Assembly: GCA_907164885.2 (NCBI GenBank)
Contig: OU015496.1
Location: 788,638 to 852,637, forward strand
From: Dolomedes plantarius
Lineage: Eukaryota; Arthropoda; Arachnida; Araneae; Dolomedidae
DNA length: 64,000 nt
Direction of reading: 5' to 3'
Of the stretch, positions 12,162-24,283 are shown piece after piece. How positions within the stretch are numbered: position 1 is the first letter of the stretch; each line of letters begins with the position of its first letter. The notes below the pieces were generated by a model, which was not told the origin of the DNA, did no database searches, and saw nothing but the letters and a program-made list of their open reading frames with translations. The position numbers and the translations under genes were made by a program.

Positions 12162-12956
12162 CAGTAACCACCGCTTATAGTGATCACTGGTTATAAGAAT
12201 CAACCGTTTATAAGAATCAATATCGCGAACACAAAAACAAATGAATTATTTCCATGTTAAAATTTTCGCTTTAAAGAATCAATCCACCGGTTTTAAGAAT
12301 CAGTTTACACTCTTCGCTTTACTTCCATTTTTCCAAAAAACCTACTTAAACCATCAAAAGACATGAAGTTCTTTCTTTTTTTTTTTTTTTAAAGAAGGAT
12401 TGATAAGATGGGATGGAATATAGTCGTAAAATTCACCCCTTTCTTTATTAGACATAACATAAAAGTATCCCCTTAAACGTTTTACCACAACACTGTCCTA
12501 TCAGCTTGACCCGGGGGCAACTTTACCCGTTCGAGTAAATCTTCGTCTGAGACTAAGTATTGAAAGAGGTATAAACAGCCTTCTGAAAACTTCATTACGT
12601 CAAACTACCGCAGAAAACTTTTTCTTGCTCCCTTCCTGTAGTTGAAATGTTAAAACTGTGAAGCAGGTATGTTGTAACTTGTAACAAATATTGTATTTTT
12701 TTCTTCTCTTACTATAATCATGTGTAACTACTTATAGGTCTAAAAATTAATTTTTATTTTTAAAACTATAAAAAATACATTTTAATAAAAGATAGTTAAT
12801 GTAAATTAAAGAGTATTTTGTGGTAAATTATCTAATATATGTATATATAGGTGTGTGTTCCTGTCCAAAAACCTAAATTTCGGTTATAAGAATCAACCGC
12901 TTATAAGAATCAAAAACAGTAATAACAAACGTGATTCTTATAAGCGGAAATCACTG
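12162..12956 (+). mobile_element. pogo-like MITE family C, copy 1
   Basis: 795 bp between TA target sites, from CAGTAACCACCGCTTATAGT to TTATAAGCGGAAATCACTG. CAGT-type ends and TA sites fit pogo/Tigger elements. A motif of the form CGSTTATAAGAATCAA is repeated several times near both ends and once in the interior. There is no transposase. Copies at 18086-19064 and 21003-21793 share the full length. Confidence 0.85.
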
Positions 12957-13156
12957 TATGACCTTTTTCTTAATTTTTTTTTCAAAATGCTCCATGCACT
13001 TTCATTTACTATTCATTTCTTCCCAATTTCCCACAATTGTTTATTTAAGTGTTTTTCACAAATCCGTGTATGGTTCATTGAAACTACAAATATTTTCAAA
13101 ATTTAAAGACCATGAAATAACGAAAAAAGATGAGAATACGCAAAAAATACAAGTAG

Positions 13157-13158
<2 letters not shown>

Positions 13159-13208
<50 letters not shown>
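13159..13208. repeat. (TA)n microsatellite
   Basis: About 50 bp of TA dinucleotide. Confidence 0.98.
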
Positions 13209-13211
<3 letters not shown>

Positions 13212-13609
13212 TTCTGATTCACACAAAAAATCAATTCACAGTTATGTTTAGAATGATATTGTAAATTTATATTAAAAAAATTAACGTTTTCAAATGATAT
13301 GGAATGCGAATGAAAAATGCTAGAATTTAAAAATATAATATTAATGGAAAATTGGTCCTTATTCTGCCACAAAATACTTATTTGTGAATTCCTAGTGTCT
13401 TCAATATAGTTAAAACGAATATTCACCATTCTCATTTTGTCCCTTTAGTGTGTATGACTAATAATACTCGTAATTGATGCGAGATCGAACGTATGCAGTT
13501 AAACGGATTTTTACACATGTCGGATTATTTTAGCTATAAATGTAACCACATGTTAACAGAACAATTCTCGTTTTATACGACATTCATAAATGCCTCAATT
13601 TTCAGTAGG

Positions 13610-13800
13610 AAATTGGGCCCTTGGTAGCCTAGTTGTAGCGCGTTGGGGCTCGCACTAGTGCTCAATTCGAAACCCCACGACGTCATTCAATGCCTTCTTG
13701 TCTACACCGGAAAGTCGTTCCACGCGTTCAATTTGTGTGGGGAAGGTGCGAGCCTTTCCGATGTCACACTTAGGGTAGCTCGATCAAAACTGGTGCGGTA
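13610..13800 (+). repeat. tRNA-derived SINE-like sequence
   Basis: GCCTAGTTGTAGCGCGTTGG at about 13627-13646 resembles a tRNA-type A box with flanks, and CAATTCGAAACCCC at about 13661-13674 resembles a B box. The spacing fits an internal polymerase III promoter. The following ~120 bp are GC-richer and non-coding. The acceptor stem does not pair as in a real tRNA, so this is read as a SINE head, not a tRNA gene. Confidence 0.55.
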
Positions 13801-14057
13801 ACAAGAAAGCAAGGTTGACTCACCTTTATGGTGTTCCCAGATAAATAGTAGTCATTAATTTCCACGGTTCTGCTCGTATACCTCCGGACAAGTGCCGACA
13901 CATTAGCCACCTCACCCCTTCTATACAAAAAAACAAAAATAAACAGAAATAAATTTAAAAACAATAGTAAATCATCCATGAAACAAAAGAATTCACCATT
14001 GAAAGTCCCTCGTTGGAGGCTCGTATTCCCAGTTATTTTTCAATTTTATCAAGATAG

Positions 14058-14093
14058 TATGATCCTTCCCTACTGTAGTAGGGAAGGATCATA
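14058..14093. repeat. perfect 16-bp hairpin
   Basis: TATGATCCTTCCCTAC and its exact reverse complement flank a TGTA loop. Directly after it, AACTTTTAAACAAATC occurs twice in tandem (about 14094-14128). Confidence 0.95.
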
Positions 14094-14128
14094 ACTTTTA
14101 AACAAATCTGTAACTTTTAAACAAATCA

Positions 14129-16755
14129 GATATTCGTACAAAACTGTAAAATTGCACTATTGAAAGTGGCAAAGTATTTTACGCCCCAGTTTTTTACAAA
14201 TCTTATAACTTACCAACGCTTGTGTTATCATGGTGAAACAATGCATTTTTGTCCACTTTCTTATTTAATCATAAAATTTCAAATATGCATTTGCAATGAT
14301 AGGTCAAAGAATGTAAATGAAAAATTCCAACCTTTGTAAATTGCACAAGCATTTTTTCAAGTTTTGGAGAATATACTTCTTTAAAAGTTTTGAAAAATAT
14401 GGAAATGTTTAAACAACTTTATTTTAAAATAACTTTCTCGTGCAGATATAATTAAAGTAAGAAAGCCTTTACTAATTTTTGTATCTTAACTTTCCTGAAT
14501 ATCTTACCTTAGCAATAACTGAACTAGTATTCTAGAAAGTGATAAATATAAATAACTTGAAGGCAATGATATGTATTGAGATGCGAATCAAAGGGTTTTT
14601 TTGTGGGGGTGGGGTGGCTCAAACATGAGAATTTCCGGTAATGAAGAGAAGGAACGTCGAACTGTCCACTTCTCAAGTTTTTTTTTTCTCTGCACACTTT
14701 CCCAAAGAAGTTGTATTGTTTCTTATTAGTACCACTGGTTAAAACACAGTTTCTCTAATTAAAAATTCTCTAATTAAAATATCGATTTTGTTGACATTTG
14801 ACTATCGGGCATCGAGGAATCGATGCCAACCTATTCTCAATCGTCGTATGTTATTGCCTTGCGTGTTATTGTACGTTATTGTATCATTTTAAGAGTCTCG
14901 GTTAGGGGTTTGTCAATGTTTAGGGAAAAAAATTATTGGTATATTGCATTACAAATTAGTCATCTCATAACACAGATATGGTATGATGCTTCTTTGGACA
15001 CTCCCAAATGATGACTAATGTAGAAAAATTGATGCGCTATGTACGAAATTACTCATAACAATTTCGGCTACTCATCTGAAGTAGCCAAAAATTGGTACCT
15101 AAAATTTCGAATCGATTCGTAAGCGCTGAATTTCGGCTTTTATTAAATTGTAAAATTATCAAAACGTTGGATTGCAGTTCACAAAACGTTGATTATAATA
15201 CGATTAAAGCCGTTAGTTCATCTAAAGCAATTATTTTGATTTTCTTTTGTGGGGGGGGGTAGAGTTCAAAATTTAGTGAATTCCATATGTCAGCTGGATA
15301 TTGATTAAATAATGATTCATCTTGTGACTCTAGTTTTCTTGTCGTGTCATAGTCCTATTTTCATATTCTATTATAACTATCGTAATTGAAAATCCATCCA
15401 AGGATAAATACTGAAAGAAGAAAATTTATTGATTTACCGTGAGCAAACAATTCAATACGAGGTCAATATTCTTTTAGCTTATTTTATTGAAATAATCGCA
15501 ATATTTTCGATTTTACTTTAGGCTTTATTCTGGGGCAATCAATAGTTAATCTTCAGGGTAAACGTCACAAGGTCTAAAGCAGAATGTCGATATGATAAAA
15601 CAATTCAAAACAATATTGCTGCGTAATTAAAACTATTCAAAAAACAAAGAAATGAATTTAATTAATTAATTAAATAAATTAATATAATTTATTAAATATT
15701 TAAAACCATTAAGAATTCATTGATTTATTCTGAAAAATACCAGTTTTCTAAAAACACTTCTAAATTTACTTAAAATAATTTATAATTGGTTTTTTTTTAT
15801 GAGAAATTTTCATTCAAAACGAAAGAAAATTAGCTTCCATTCGTTTAAAGTATCACTCAAAAACCTCAACGTTAAGTCAGCGAGACACGTACGCCATCAT
15901 TCAAAAGTCTAGAAAACACGGTAACTCGTCGATTGAAAAAAGCATTATCTTAACTTTAAAAACGTTTCTGTGTTACCAAAATCGCATTTCCCTTTGACTT
16001 CGCGTTGGCGTCGGGAAATCATGAAAGTTCGCGAACTTTTTGAAAAGATCACGTATAAGAAATTGTTTAAGAGCGGGATTTTGGAGGAAAAGTATATTAG
16101 ACGGAAGAGAATTTATAGAATCGAATCTAATAATTTCGTTGTTAAAAACGCGTTTTTTTGATCGAAAAAAACAACCCTTTGTTTAATTCTCCGCGCCTGT
16201 GTGCAAGTCATCTTGTTTTAGTGCCATAATTTAGAGGGAAATCGAAATATAATGATAACGACCTTCCTTTATTGCTATAATAGAACCCTTTTAATGTAAT
16301 GAAAAGTGCATCGATAAGTTATTATTGGTTTGATACTTTAACGTTCGAATTATACTCATAGCTATTAACATGTGGTGATTACTTGTACGACAAAAAGTTT
16401 AATTTGAGTAATTCTGTTATAAGAATGCTTGGTGAGACTAAGAACATAATCACTGATGATAAATTTGCTTTTAAGTATTATGGATGATAGTGCATGATAT
16501 ATTTCTCTGAAATGCTACTTTCTTTAGGTCAAGAAGAGATATAACGCAGAGTTTCATTGTACATTTCATGGAAAAAGGTTTCCCTAAACATTCATCGTAC
16601 ACTTCGCATAATAGCTTTAATTCTACGTATGTAATGGATATAATGGTGCAAAATTTCGACTTTTTTATTGCTCCATTTCACAGGCCAATCTTTTAGGATT
16701 CTAAAAATGCTTTACTTTTAATTGCACGATCATTGGATGAGAACTTATGGCCAAC
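14129..16755. other. no gene or repeat recognised
   Basis: Low-GC sequence with G-rich runs at 14595-14612 and 15250-15259 and a TTAATTAA-type low-complexity patch at 15655-15700. Short open frames (for example near 14823 and 15970) match nothing I know. Confidence 0.45.
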
Positions 16756-17479
16756 TTAAGGGGACAATGGACCTTCAAACCTAACTTTTTTTGTATTCTA
16801 TGGATTTGCTTGAAATTTGTATATGTGATTAGTACCATAGATATGTAAAAGTGGTTAAAATTTAATGATGAAATATTAATAATTTATGAATTATGAATTA
16901 TTTATTATATCAAAAATTGGCCTCATTAAAAATGTTCCATGCACATTTATTTTGAATATAATATGGTAATTTTTATTGACAGGATACCTTATAGACCTAA
17001 CAAGGAAACTTATTGCTTATTTTAAGCATTCATTAAAAATATAAAGAGAAAAAAATAATAACAGTAAAAACACCCTTTTTATTACGCAAAATACCTATAA
17101 ATCATCTTTTCAATTACAAAATTTAGAAATTCTGAACTACGAAGCATAATTATTTTCAATAAGATTTATTTGATATAAGTATATAAAACTTAAATTTCAA
17201 AGCAATACGATAATTAGAAATGCGCCCGGAGCAGTTTGAATATTCGTATGACATGAAATTTTTTATTTTCAGAAAAACACATTTAAAGTTATTGCTATTA
17301 GTAAGCACATAATATTTAAATTGAATACAAATGGCTATAACTAGGAAAGTAATCACAGACATTTAAAATTCTTTTTGCAACACATTCCTACTCGTCCGTA
17401 GGTTCACAATTCAATAAAATTTTAAAAAATCGAATTTTTGGACAAATTTCACAATTTTGAAAGTCCACTGTCCTCTTAA
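16756..17479 (-). mobile_element. MITE family B, copy 2
   Basis: 724 bp from TTAAGGGGACAATGGACC to GTCCACTGTCCTCTTAA. It is inverted relative to the copies at 2010 and 32461. The interior is the same AT-rich sequence, including the GCGCCCGGAGCAGTTTG block. There is no coding frame of its own. Confidence 0.85.
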
Positions 17480-17578
17480 TAAAACGAAAGCCATGTTAAA
17501 AGACAGAAAGTAAAATCTTTTAAATGCTACTTTAAATGCTAAAGTTTTCAGTTACTTTTGTAAAGGAGAAAGCTAATA

Positions 17579-18062
17579 CAGTTAAACCTTGTTTATTCGG
17601 ACTAACTGGGACCATAGGCAATCCGCATAATCGATAATCTGGAAAATCCGGGTAATAGGCGTAGTAAACTAAACAAAATTCTTAACTTAGCAGACTTACT
17701 GTTCATTAAGATAAAAAACGTATGTCGTCTAACGAAATTACACAGTATTCCTAACACGACATTAAAAATATCAAACAAACTTTTCACATCATTCCTTAAC
17801 AAAGAATCGGTAAGTCTAGTAAAACTTTCTTTAACTAAAAATAAAGCATTTTATTACCATAATTTATTGTAAGTCTATGCAGGAACTGTACATTGAATTA
17901 AACTAAAAAGCGAATATTTGGCGTACTTTTAGTGACGTTTTTGCTATCATAGTTAAAATTTATTATCTAATGTGAACATTATATAAAAATAATGTCTACA
18001 AATCTGATCCGGATTAGCCGGAGATCCGGATCAACGAGAGCCGGATAAACGAGGTTTTACTG
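17579..18062. mobile_element. pogo/Tigger-type MITE
   Basis: 484 bp between TA dinucleotides (17577-17578, 18063-18064). Ends CAGTTAAACCTTGTTTATTC and GGATAAACGAGGTTTTACTG form imperfect terminal inverted repeats of the type known from Tigger/pogo elements. Nearby repeats of GATCCGG and CCGGAT reinforce the right end. No transposase remains. Confidence 0.75.
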
Positions 18063-18085
18063 TAATTTTAGAGGTTTTCAATATA

Positions 18086-19064
18086 CAGTAACCACCGCTT
18101 ATAGTGATCAGTGGTTATAAGAATCAACCGTTTATAAGAATCAATATCGCGAAAACAAAAACAAATGCATTATTTTCATGTTAAAATTTTCGCTTTAAAG
18201 AATCAATCCACCGGTTATAAGAATCAGTTTACACTCTTCGCTTTCCTTTCATTTTTCAAAAAAAGCCACTTAAACCCTAAAAAGGCACGAAGTTCTTTCT
18301 TTCTTTTTTCTTTTTAAGAATGATTGATAAGATGGGATGGAATATAGTCTTAAAATTCATTCCTTTCTTTGTTAGACATAACATAATAGTTTCCCCTTAA
18401 ACGATTTAGCACAACACTGTCCTATTAGCTTGACCCAGGGGCATCTTTACACGCCTGGGTCCGATTTCACTTTTCTGCACTGACAAACAAAAATAGGGGC
18501 CATTTTTTTCCCACCTCCCACATTCTGGTTGCGGCTTCCTGGACCCTGAAACACATAAATCTTCGGCGAAGTGTCCACTATCACTTAGGCAAACGTGACA
18601 TTAGTAGATTCAGCGCGTTATCAAACCGTGAAACGTAAGTTTGAAGGTGAATCTTCGTCTGAGACTATTAGTATTGAAAGAGTATTGAAACAGCCTCCTG
18701 AAAACTTCATTACGTCAAACTACCATAGAAAACTTTTTCTTGCTCCCTTCCTGTAGTTGAAATGTTAAAACTGTTAAGCAGGTAGATTGTAACAAATATT
18801 GGATTTTTTTCTTCTCTTACTATAATCATGTGTATCTACTTATAGGTCTAGAAATTAAGTTGTATTTTTAAAATTACAAAAAAAAAATTAATAAAAGATA
18901 ATTAACGTAAATTAAAGAGTATTTTATGGTAAATTGTCTAATATATGTATATATAGGTGTTTGTGTGCCTGTCCAAAAACCTAAATTTCGGCTATAAGAA
19001 TCAACCGCTTATAAGAATCAAAAACAGTAATGACAAACGTGATTCTTATAAGCGGAAATCACTG
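18086..19064 (+). mobile_element. pogo-like MITE family C, copy 2 (long form)
   Basis: 979 bp with the same ends as the copy at 12162. It carries about 190 extra bases (about 18454-18645) after the shared GACCC(A/G)GGGGCA block, which the other two copies lack. The extra stretch is GC-richer and may be ancestral sequence deleted in the other two, or a later insertion. It lies 23 bp after the preceding Tigger-type MITE. Confidence 0.85.
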
Positions 19065-19479
19065 TATTTCAGTGAAATTTTGCAATAGTATTTAACATAT
19101 TGCTGACTATGTTTTGTCCTAAAAGCTAAGCAAAATGTGTTAATTTAATCAATCTGCAGGTACCTATACTTATAAAATGATGATTAAAAAATCATTGTTT
19201 TTTTCACTTTGTTTTGTTATATTTCAGTGATTTTCGGAAATATTATAAAACTTACACGCCAGAATACATGTAATTGTCACATTAGTGTATAGTATAAAGG
19301 AAATTAAAATATATTCAGTTGAATGGAGTGTAGGGTCCCTGGTGTAAGCACTAAATTGTACTAAAAATTTATAAAAAAAATCTCTATATTTGTTTACCTG
19401 ATGTTATATCATTTTTGAACTAAAAATATATGTATTTAATCAGTAGTGTATATTTTTGAAAAAAGTGCTCCGTACATAG

Positions 19480-20277
19480 TGTAACGCGTTGATCGAGGTA
19501 GCAATCGACTCAACAAAAAATCACAGCCAAATAAATTAAAATCGACTAATTTATTTCAATTCGGAGGAGAAAATTGGGAGATTGAAGATCCGTTACACAG
19601 TTAATGAAAGTCCTCTAAAATGACGACTGAGTCCGTTAGGAGGAGTTACCACTTGGAGTTTCGCTAATTCAATATCATCGAATAGTTCGTTGAAATTAGA
19701 GCAAGTCCCTCGATTTTCACTCCCTGCAGGGCGGATGACTGCGAGGCACTTTATAGGATCAGGATGATCCGGTCTTGATGATCTCGTCGAACTGTACACA
19801 AGCTTCCTAGCCGAAGCTAAAAGTTCTCTTCGTGAGAAATAAGCCGCCAACTACGCAAGTCCGCGCATAGCCTTTTTCTTTCGACCCTGGATGGTCGGAG
19901 GAGTCTACCACAGCTTAGCAGGTCGCTAACTGACTTTTTCTCGCCCCGTCTAATTTCTGACTCTCTCGCTCCGTCCAGAGAACTCGTCTCCTATTGGATC
20001 TGTTAATCGTGATGTCATTCTAGACTTTTAGATTTGCTGGCAGGCAAGGTTGAAAATGTCCGTGATTTCCCGGTGGTCCTGCGCCATTAATCTGGAGCAC
20101 CGTGGCGAATTTCTGTTCCGCCAAGATGTCACGTTTTTCCAACCGCTTTGTGTTCCTTTCGTTCCAGCTCGCTGTCCCCTGCTATACGTTAAAGGAGGGG
20201 CGTGTCGGTCAGTTGCGACAAATTCCAGCCATGTGCTGCGTATATTTGAATTGTGCGAATTATTTTAATTCGTCACA
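19480..20277 (-). mobile_element. solo LTR of an LTR retrotransposon
   Basis: 798-bp GC-richer block that starts TGTAACGCGTT and ends AATTCGTCACA, so it has TG...CA ends inside a 7-bp near-inverted repeat. It is flanked by ATAG on both sides (19476-19479 and 20278-20281), a 4-bp target duplication. On the minus strand a TATAAAG (19749-19755) is followed about 195 bases later by AATAAA (19550-19555) and then the LTR end, which is the expected U3-R-U5 order. There is no gag or pol nearby, so recombination between two LTRs probably removed the body. A Ty3/gypsy origin is a guess from the 4-bp duplication. Confidence 0.65.
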
Positions 20278-20529
20278 ATAGGCACATCTTTGGCTCTGTT
20301 ACCTTAATAAAGGCAACAGAGTCAAAAATATAGAGATTTCATAAGGGGTTTCCTTAAAAATATCTTAGGTACATCCTATTTTATTACGATGCTAGCAAGG
20401 ATCACATAGTTTAAAATTTCGTCTGACAGTGTCCCTACTTGAGCTGAGGGGCTGCAGAATCCTTTCAAAGAAAAAACCCAACTATGGCGGAGACTGTCAT
20501 GATTAGGATCTATGCAAAAACCTACTTTA

Positions 20530-22070
20530 TGAAAAACCGGTTTCGAATTCAACATTTAAAAAAAAAACCGGTTTTAGCCGGTTTTCGAATTTTTGTCAAA
20601 ACAAATAGAATAGGGGAAAATATTTTATTTAATTTATATAAAATGACAAAAAACGAAATCAATATCAAAGTCAAAAATATTAAAAAAATATATTAAGGAT
20701 TACAAATTACATTCGAAACATTGCGACAGAAAATATGGATTATTTTAACACCCTGTGTTTTATTTAAAATCCCATTTCACAGAAGCCAGAACATTTTATT
20801 TTACAATATTTTTTGAGAGAAGAACGTTATATGATAAAATTAAAGTTTTAAAATGTAAAATAGAAAATACAAACATAGAAATTAGAAACATACTTAATAC
20901 TTACGTTATTTTTACCAACTATAACAACTATATATTTTTGTTTCCAGTTTTCACTTTACAAGATAAAGAAAACCTGTCGTGACTCGTGACAGATTGCACA
21001 TACAGTAACCACCGCTTATAGTGATCACTGGTTATAAGAATCAACCGTTTATAAGAATCAATATCGCGAAAACAAAAACAAATGAATTATTTCCATGTTA
21101 AAATTTTCGCTTTAAAGAATCAATCCACCGGTTTTAAGAATCAGTTTACACTCTTCGCTTTACTTCCATTTTTCCAAAAAACCTACTTAAACCCTCAAAA
21201 GGCACGAAGTTCGTTCTTTTTTTTTAAAGAAAGATTGATAAGATGGGATGGAATATAGTCGTAAAATTCACCCCTTTCTTTATTAGACATAACATAATCG
21301 TTTCCCCTTAAACGCTTTACCACAACACTGTCCTATTAGCTTGACCCGGGGGCAACTTTACCCGTCCGAATAAATCTTCGTCTGAGACTATAAGTATTGA
21401 AAGCGGTATAAACAGCCTTCTGAAAACTTCATTACGTCAAACTACAGTAGAAAACTTTTTCTTGCTCCCTTCCTGTAGTTGAAATGTTAAAACTGTTAAG
21501 CAGGTATGTTGTAACTTGTAACAAATATTGTATTTTTTTCTTCTCTTACTATAATCACGTGTATCTACTTATAGGTCTAAAAATTAAGTTTTATTTTTAA
21601 AACTATAAAAAAAAATTTAATAAAAGATAGTTAATGTAAATTAAAGAGTATTTTATGGTAAATTATCTAATATATGTATATATAGTTGTGTGTGTTCCAG
21701 TCCAAAAACCTAAATTTCGGTTATAAGAATCAACCGCTTATAAGAATCAAAAACAGTAATAACAAACGTGATTCTTATAAGCGGAAATCACTGTATGTAC
21801 TAACATAAAATAAGTCGGCCAGGCACGTCTTTTCCACGTGCGCGTGCACAATGTACAAGCACTGTGCAACGCAACTCGCAACGTTTAAAAGAATGAATGT
21901 GTCTGCTGCCCGTTGCACAAAATGAAAAGCAAGTCAAATAAGTTAAAAATTAATTTTTACATAATAATGTGAATACTTTTAAACCGGTTTTCTTAATTTA
22001 AAAACCGGTTTTCAAATGAGACAAATTTATTTTAAAAACCGGTTTTTTAAATCCGGGTTTGAAGAACCGC
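20530..22070. repeat. AAACCGGTTTT repeat pairs flanking a pogo-like MITE
   Basis: Motifs of the form AAAACCGGTTTT occur at about 20536-20580 and again at 21980-22050, several times each. The stretch between carries the family C element at 21003-21793. The palindromic motif and its placement at both sides suggest a larger element into which the MITE inserted, but no clear ends or target duplication could be fixed. Confidence 0.4.
21003..21793 (+). mobile_element. pogo-like MITE family C, copy 3
   Basis: 791 bp with ends CAGTAACCACCGCTTATAGT and TTATAAGCGGAAATCACTG, between TA sites. It is very close to copy 1 along its length and, like it, lacks the ~190-bp extra block of copy 2. Confidence 0.85.
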
Positions 22071-22418
22071 CAAACCCTCGTCCTGATAACCTCGCAAAAT
22101 TCTTCAGACAACTTTACTGCTGTCCTTTCTTAATTTTGGCCTTCTCGAGATTCGAAGCTAGGCTGGCATTCTCCTCACTAAAAAATCCTTCCATGACGTT
22201 GAGTTACCTTAAAATTTCCAAAAATTTTCTTTTACATTCTAAAATCGACTGAAGTATAGAATTTATTGATTTCAAGAGTCCAAGGAATAAAACTGCAATA
22301 AACTGCTTTGACCTTCGGTCAGGCGCAAAGTTGGAAATTAAATAAGCTCACGCAATGAGCCCAAGAGGCACTTTCTATAAATAAGCTTTTTGTAACTATA
22401 AAATCCTCTTTATTTTAA

Positions 22419-23467
22419 TTAACCCGCGAAAACTCGCACCGGGTATGACATACCCAATCCATTTTCATTCAATGTTTTTGTTATCTTCTTCTGATCGGAT
22501 TAGGCCGAAATTTCATGTAGCTGTATTCAAGGTCGCATTCTTTCAGCGGGGTAAAAACTAGTTCTGCTCTAAAAATAGATTTTGAGAAAAATATTTTTTT
22601 TATTTTTTTTATTTTTTTTTTGGGGGGGGGGGGGTATGTCATACCCGTGCGAGTCCTCGCGTCAGTCAGATCTTTCCTTTTTTTCTGTCAGTTTAGTGCA
22701 TCATGGCGCGCTTTTTGAATTACGAAGAGGAAATCAAACAATTGCGACACCTTTTAGAGAGTGTTTCTAGTGATTATGAACCTTTATCCGAAGATAATGA
22801 TGCCTCTGAGGATTGAGAATACTGTAGGAATCATGATTCTTCTACTGAAATTGAGACACAAACCGAAGATAAAAGTTCACTGTCAACAACCGAGTGTTAT
22901 ATTGGTAAAGATAAAATTACAAAATGGCTGAAGAAAAAATACCGGCGAAATGTAAGGAAGCCTTCAAGGAACGTAATTAGCAAGCTTCCAGGTAATACAC
23001 ATTATTCAAGATATGTCGCTTCTCCCGTAGATACATGGAATGTTCTCTTCGATAGCAACATACTAAATATGATGGTGCCTCAAACAAAAACAACTTATTC
23101 AAGCACTTCAATGGGACTGGAAATCACTAATAGTGCACCGCCTGCAAAAAAACTCAAGTCAAAATATAAACGATGCTAAATTTGCCCAAGTAATAAAGAC
23201 AGAAAAACGAAGTTTATGTGCCAAAAATATGAAAAATGCCTCTGAGTTGAACATCAGTATATAGTTTGTAAAAATTGTCTATAAAAAATGTAAGTATTAT
23301 TAAAATTCACTAAAAATGTTTAATTTATTATTTTATGTTCTTTAGTTACGTAAGGTTAGCATATAAACAATATTAATTGATATTTAAATAGCAGAAATGA
23401 ACTCAGGTATGAGATACCCGGCGCGAGTTCTCGTGTTCGAAATTGGGTGCGAGTGCTCGCGGGTTAA
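22419..23467 (+). mobile_element. piggyBac element, internally deleted
   Basis: 1049 bp including TTAA at both edges. Ends TTAACCCGCGAAAACTCGCA and GCGAGTGCTCGCGGGTTAA form the terminal inverted repeat. The TTAA target and CCC start are diagnostic of piggyBac. The motif CGCGAGNACTCGCAC recurs inverted at 22646-22661 and near 23423-23433, next to GGGTATGNNATACCC palindromes. A run of 13 G follows a run of T at 22622-22634. A shortened transposase lies inside. Confidence 0.85.
22703..23284 (+). pseudogene. piggyBac transposase remnant: N-terminus fused to C-terminal Cys-rich domain
   Basis: One frame of 193 codons from ATG (MARFLNYEEEIKQLRHLLES) with in-frame stops at 22814, 23177 and 23243. 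The acidic N-terminus, the KITKWLKKKYRRNVRKPSRN basic block and the VDTWNVLFDSNILNMMV segment match the usual start of piggyBac transposases. It then jumps to KSKYKRC and a Cys-rich tail (CPSNKD, FMCQKYEKC, VCKNC) that matches the C-terminal zinc-binding domain, known to recognise the ends. The whole catalytic DDD core (several hundred residues) is deleted. With three stops it cannot now make the full remnant protein. Confidence 0.8.
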
Positions 23468-23601
23468 ATAATCCAAAAACAATATTTTAAAGTTTTTAAA
23501 ACAAATAAAATGTATAGTTTCTTGAATCCAGTAATTTTTTTTTTAAAAAGCTTTATTCTGAAACTTTTACAGATTTTTCCGATTTCCAGGCCTAAGAGAT
23601 A

Positions 23602-24283
23602 TCTATATATATAAAACAGTTCCGTAACTCAATGACTGACTGACTGACTGACATACAACGCACAGACCAAATCGCTGGATCTAAAGGGCTGAAATTTTGC
23701 ATGGCGATTCTTCTTATGGTATAGGGGTGCACTAAGAGAGATTTTTGAAAATTTCTTCTTAGATTTTTTAAAATTAAATTTTTAAGCTGTTTTAGTAACT
23801 TTCTTTAAGTTTGCATTTAAAATAATAATTTGAGGGTTATAAAATTTATAGCACGAGACATATCATAAAAATTTCTTTAAAATGAAACCTTTTTCCGAAT
23901 CTTTACCTCGATTTTCTGATTTTTGGTGAATTTTTAAAGATTAAGTTTTAGAATTTAATTTACTAAATGCCGATCACGCGATTTCTTTTTCTGGTACTTT
24001 CAATAAATTTATCGTCACGTGCATAGCAACTAAATAGACAAAAAAAATTTTTTCTTGCTAATGCGGCAGACGATTGGACATTATTTTGTTTATAAAAATA
24101 TCCCTTACGATTTTTTTATAAATATATATATATATTTCTACATCAATTGTATATATTGATCGTGGTATTTTTTATAAATATATATATATATATATATATT
24201 TATTTTTTTGTCATCAATTGCATATTTTGACCGTAATATTAAATTTGAATGTACTTCGTAGCGAAGTGCGGGTTTTCAGCTAG
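23602..24283 (+). mobile_element. Helitron copy H1, non-autonomous
   Basis: Starts TCTATATATATAAAACAG after an A and ends GGGTTTTCAGCTAG before a T, the Helitron insertion rule. A GACTGACTGACTGAC stretch follows the 5' end. A short hairpin (TTCGTAGCGAAGTGCGG region; CCGTA/TACGG in other copies) lies about 10 bases before CTAG. It is non-coding. This is the family of which ten copies lie in this window. Confidence 0.85.

Noticed and set aside
13610..13690. Possible functional tRNA genes here and at 58230
   Set aside because: The boxes are recognisable, but the stems do not pair as a proper cloverleaf and repeat-like bodies follow; SINE is the better reading.
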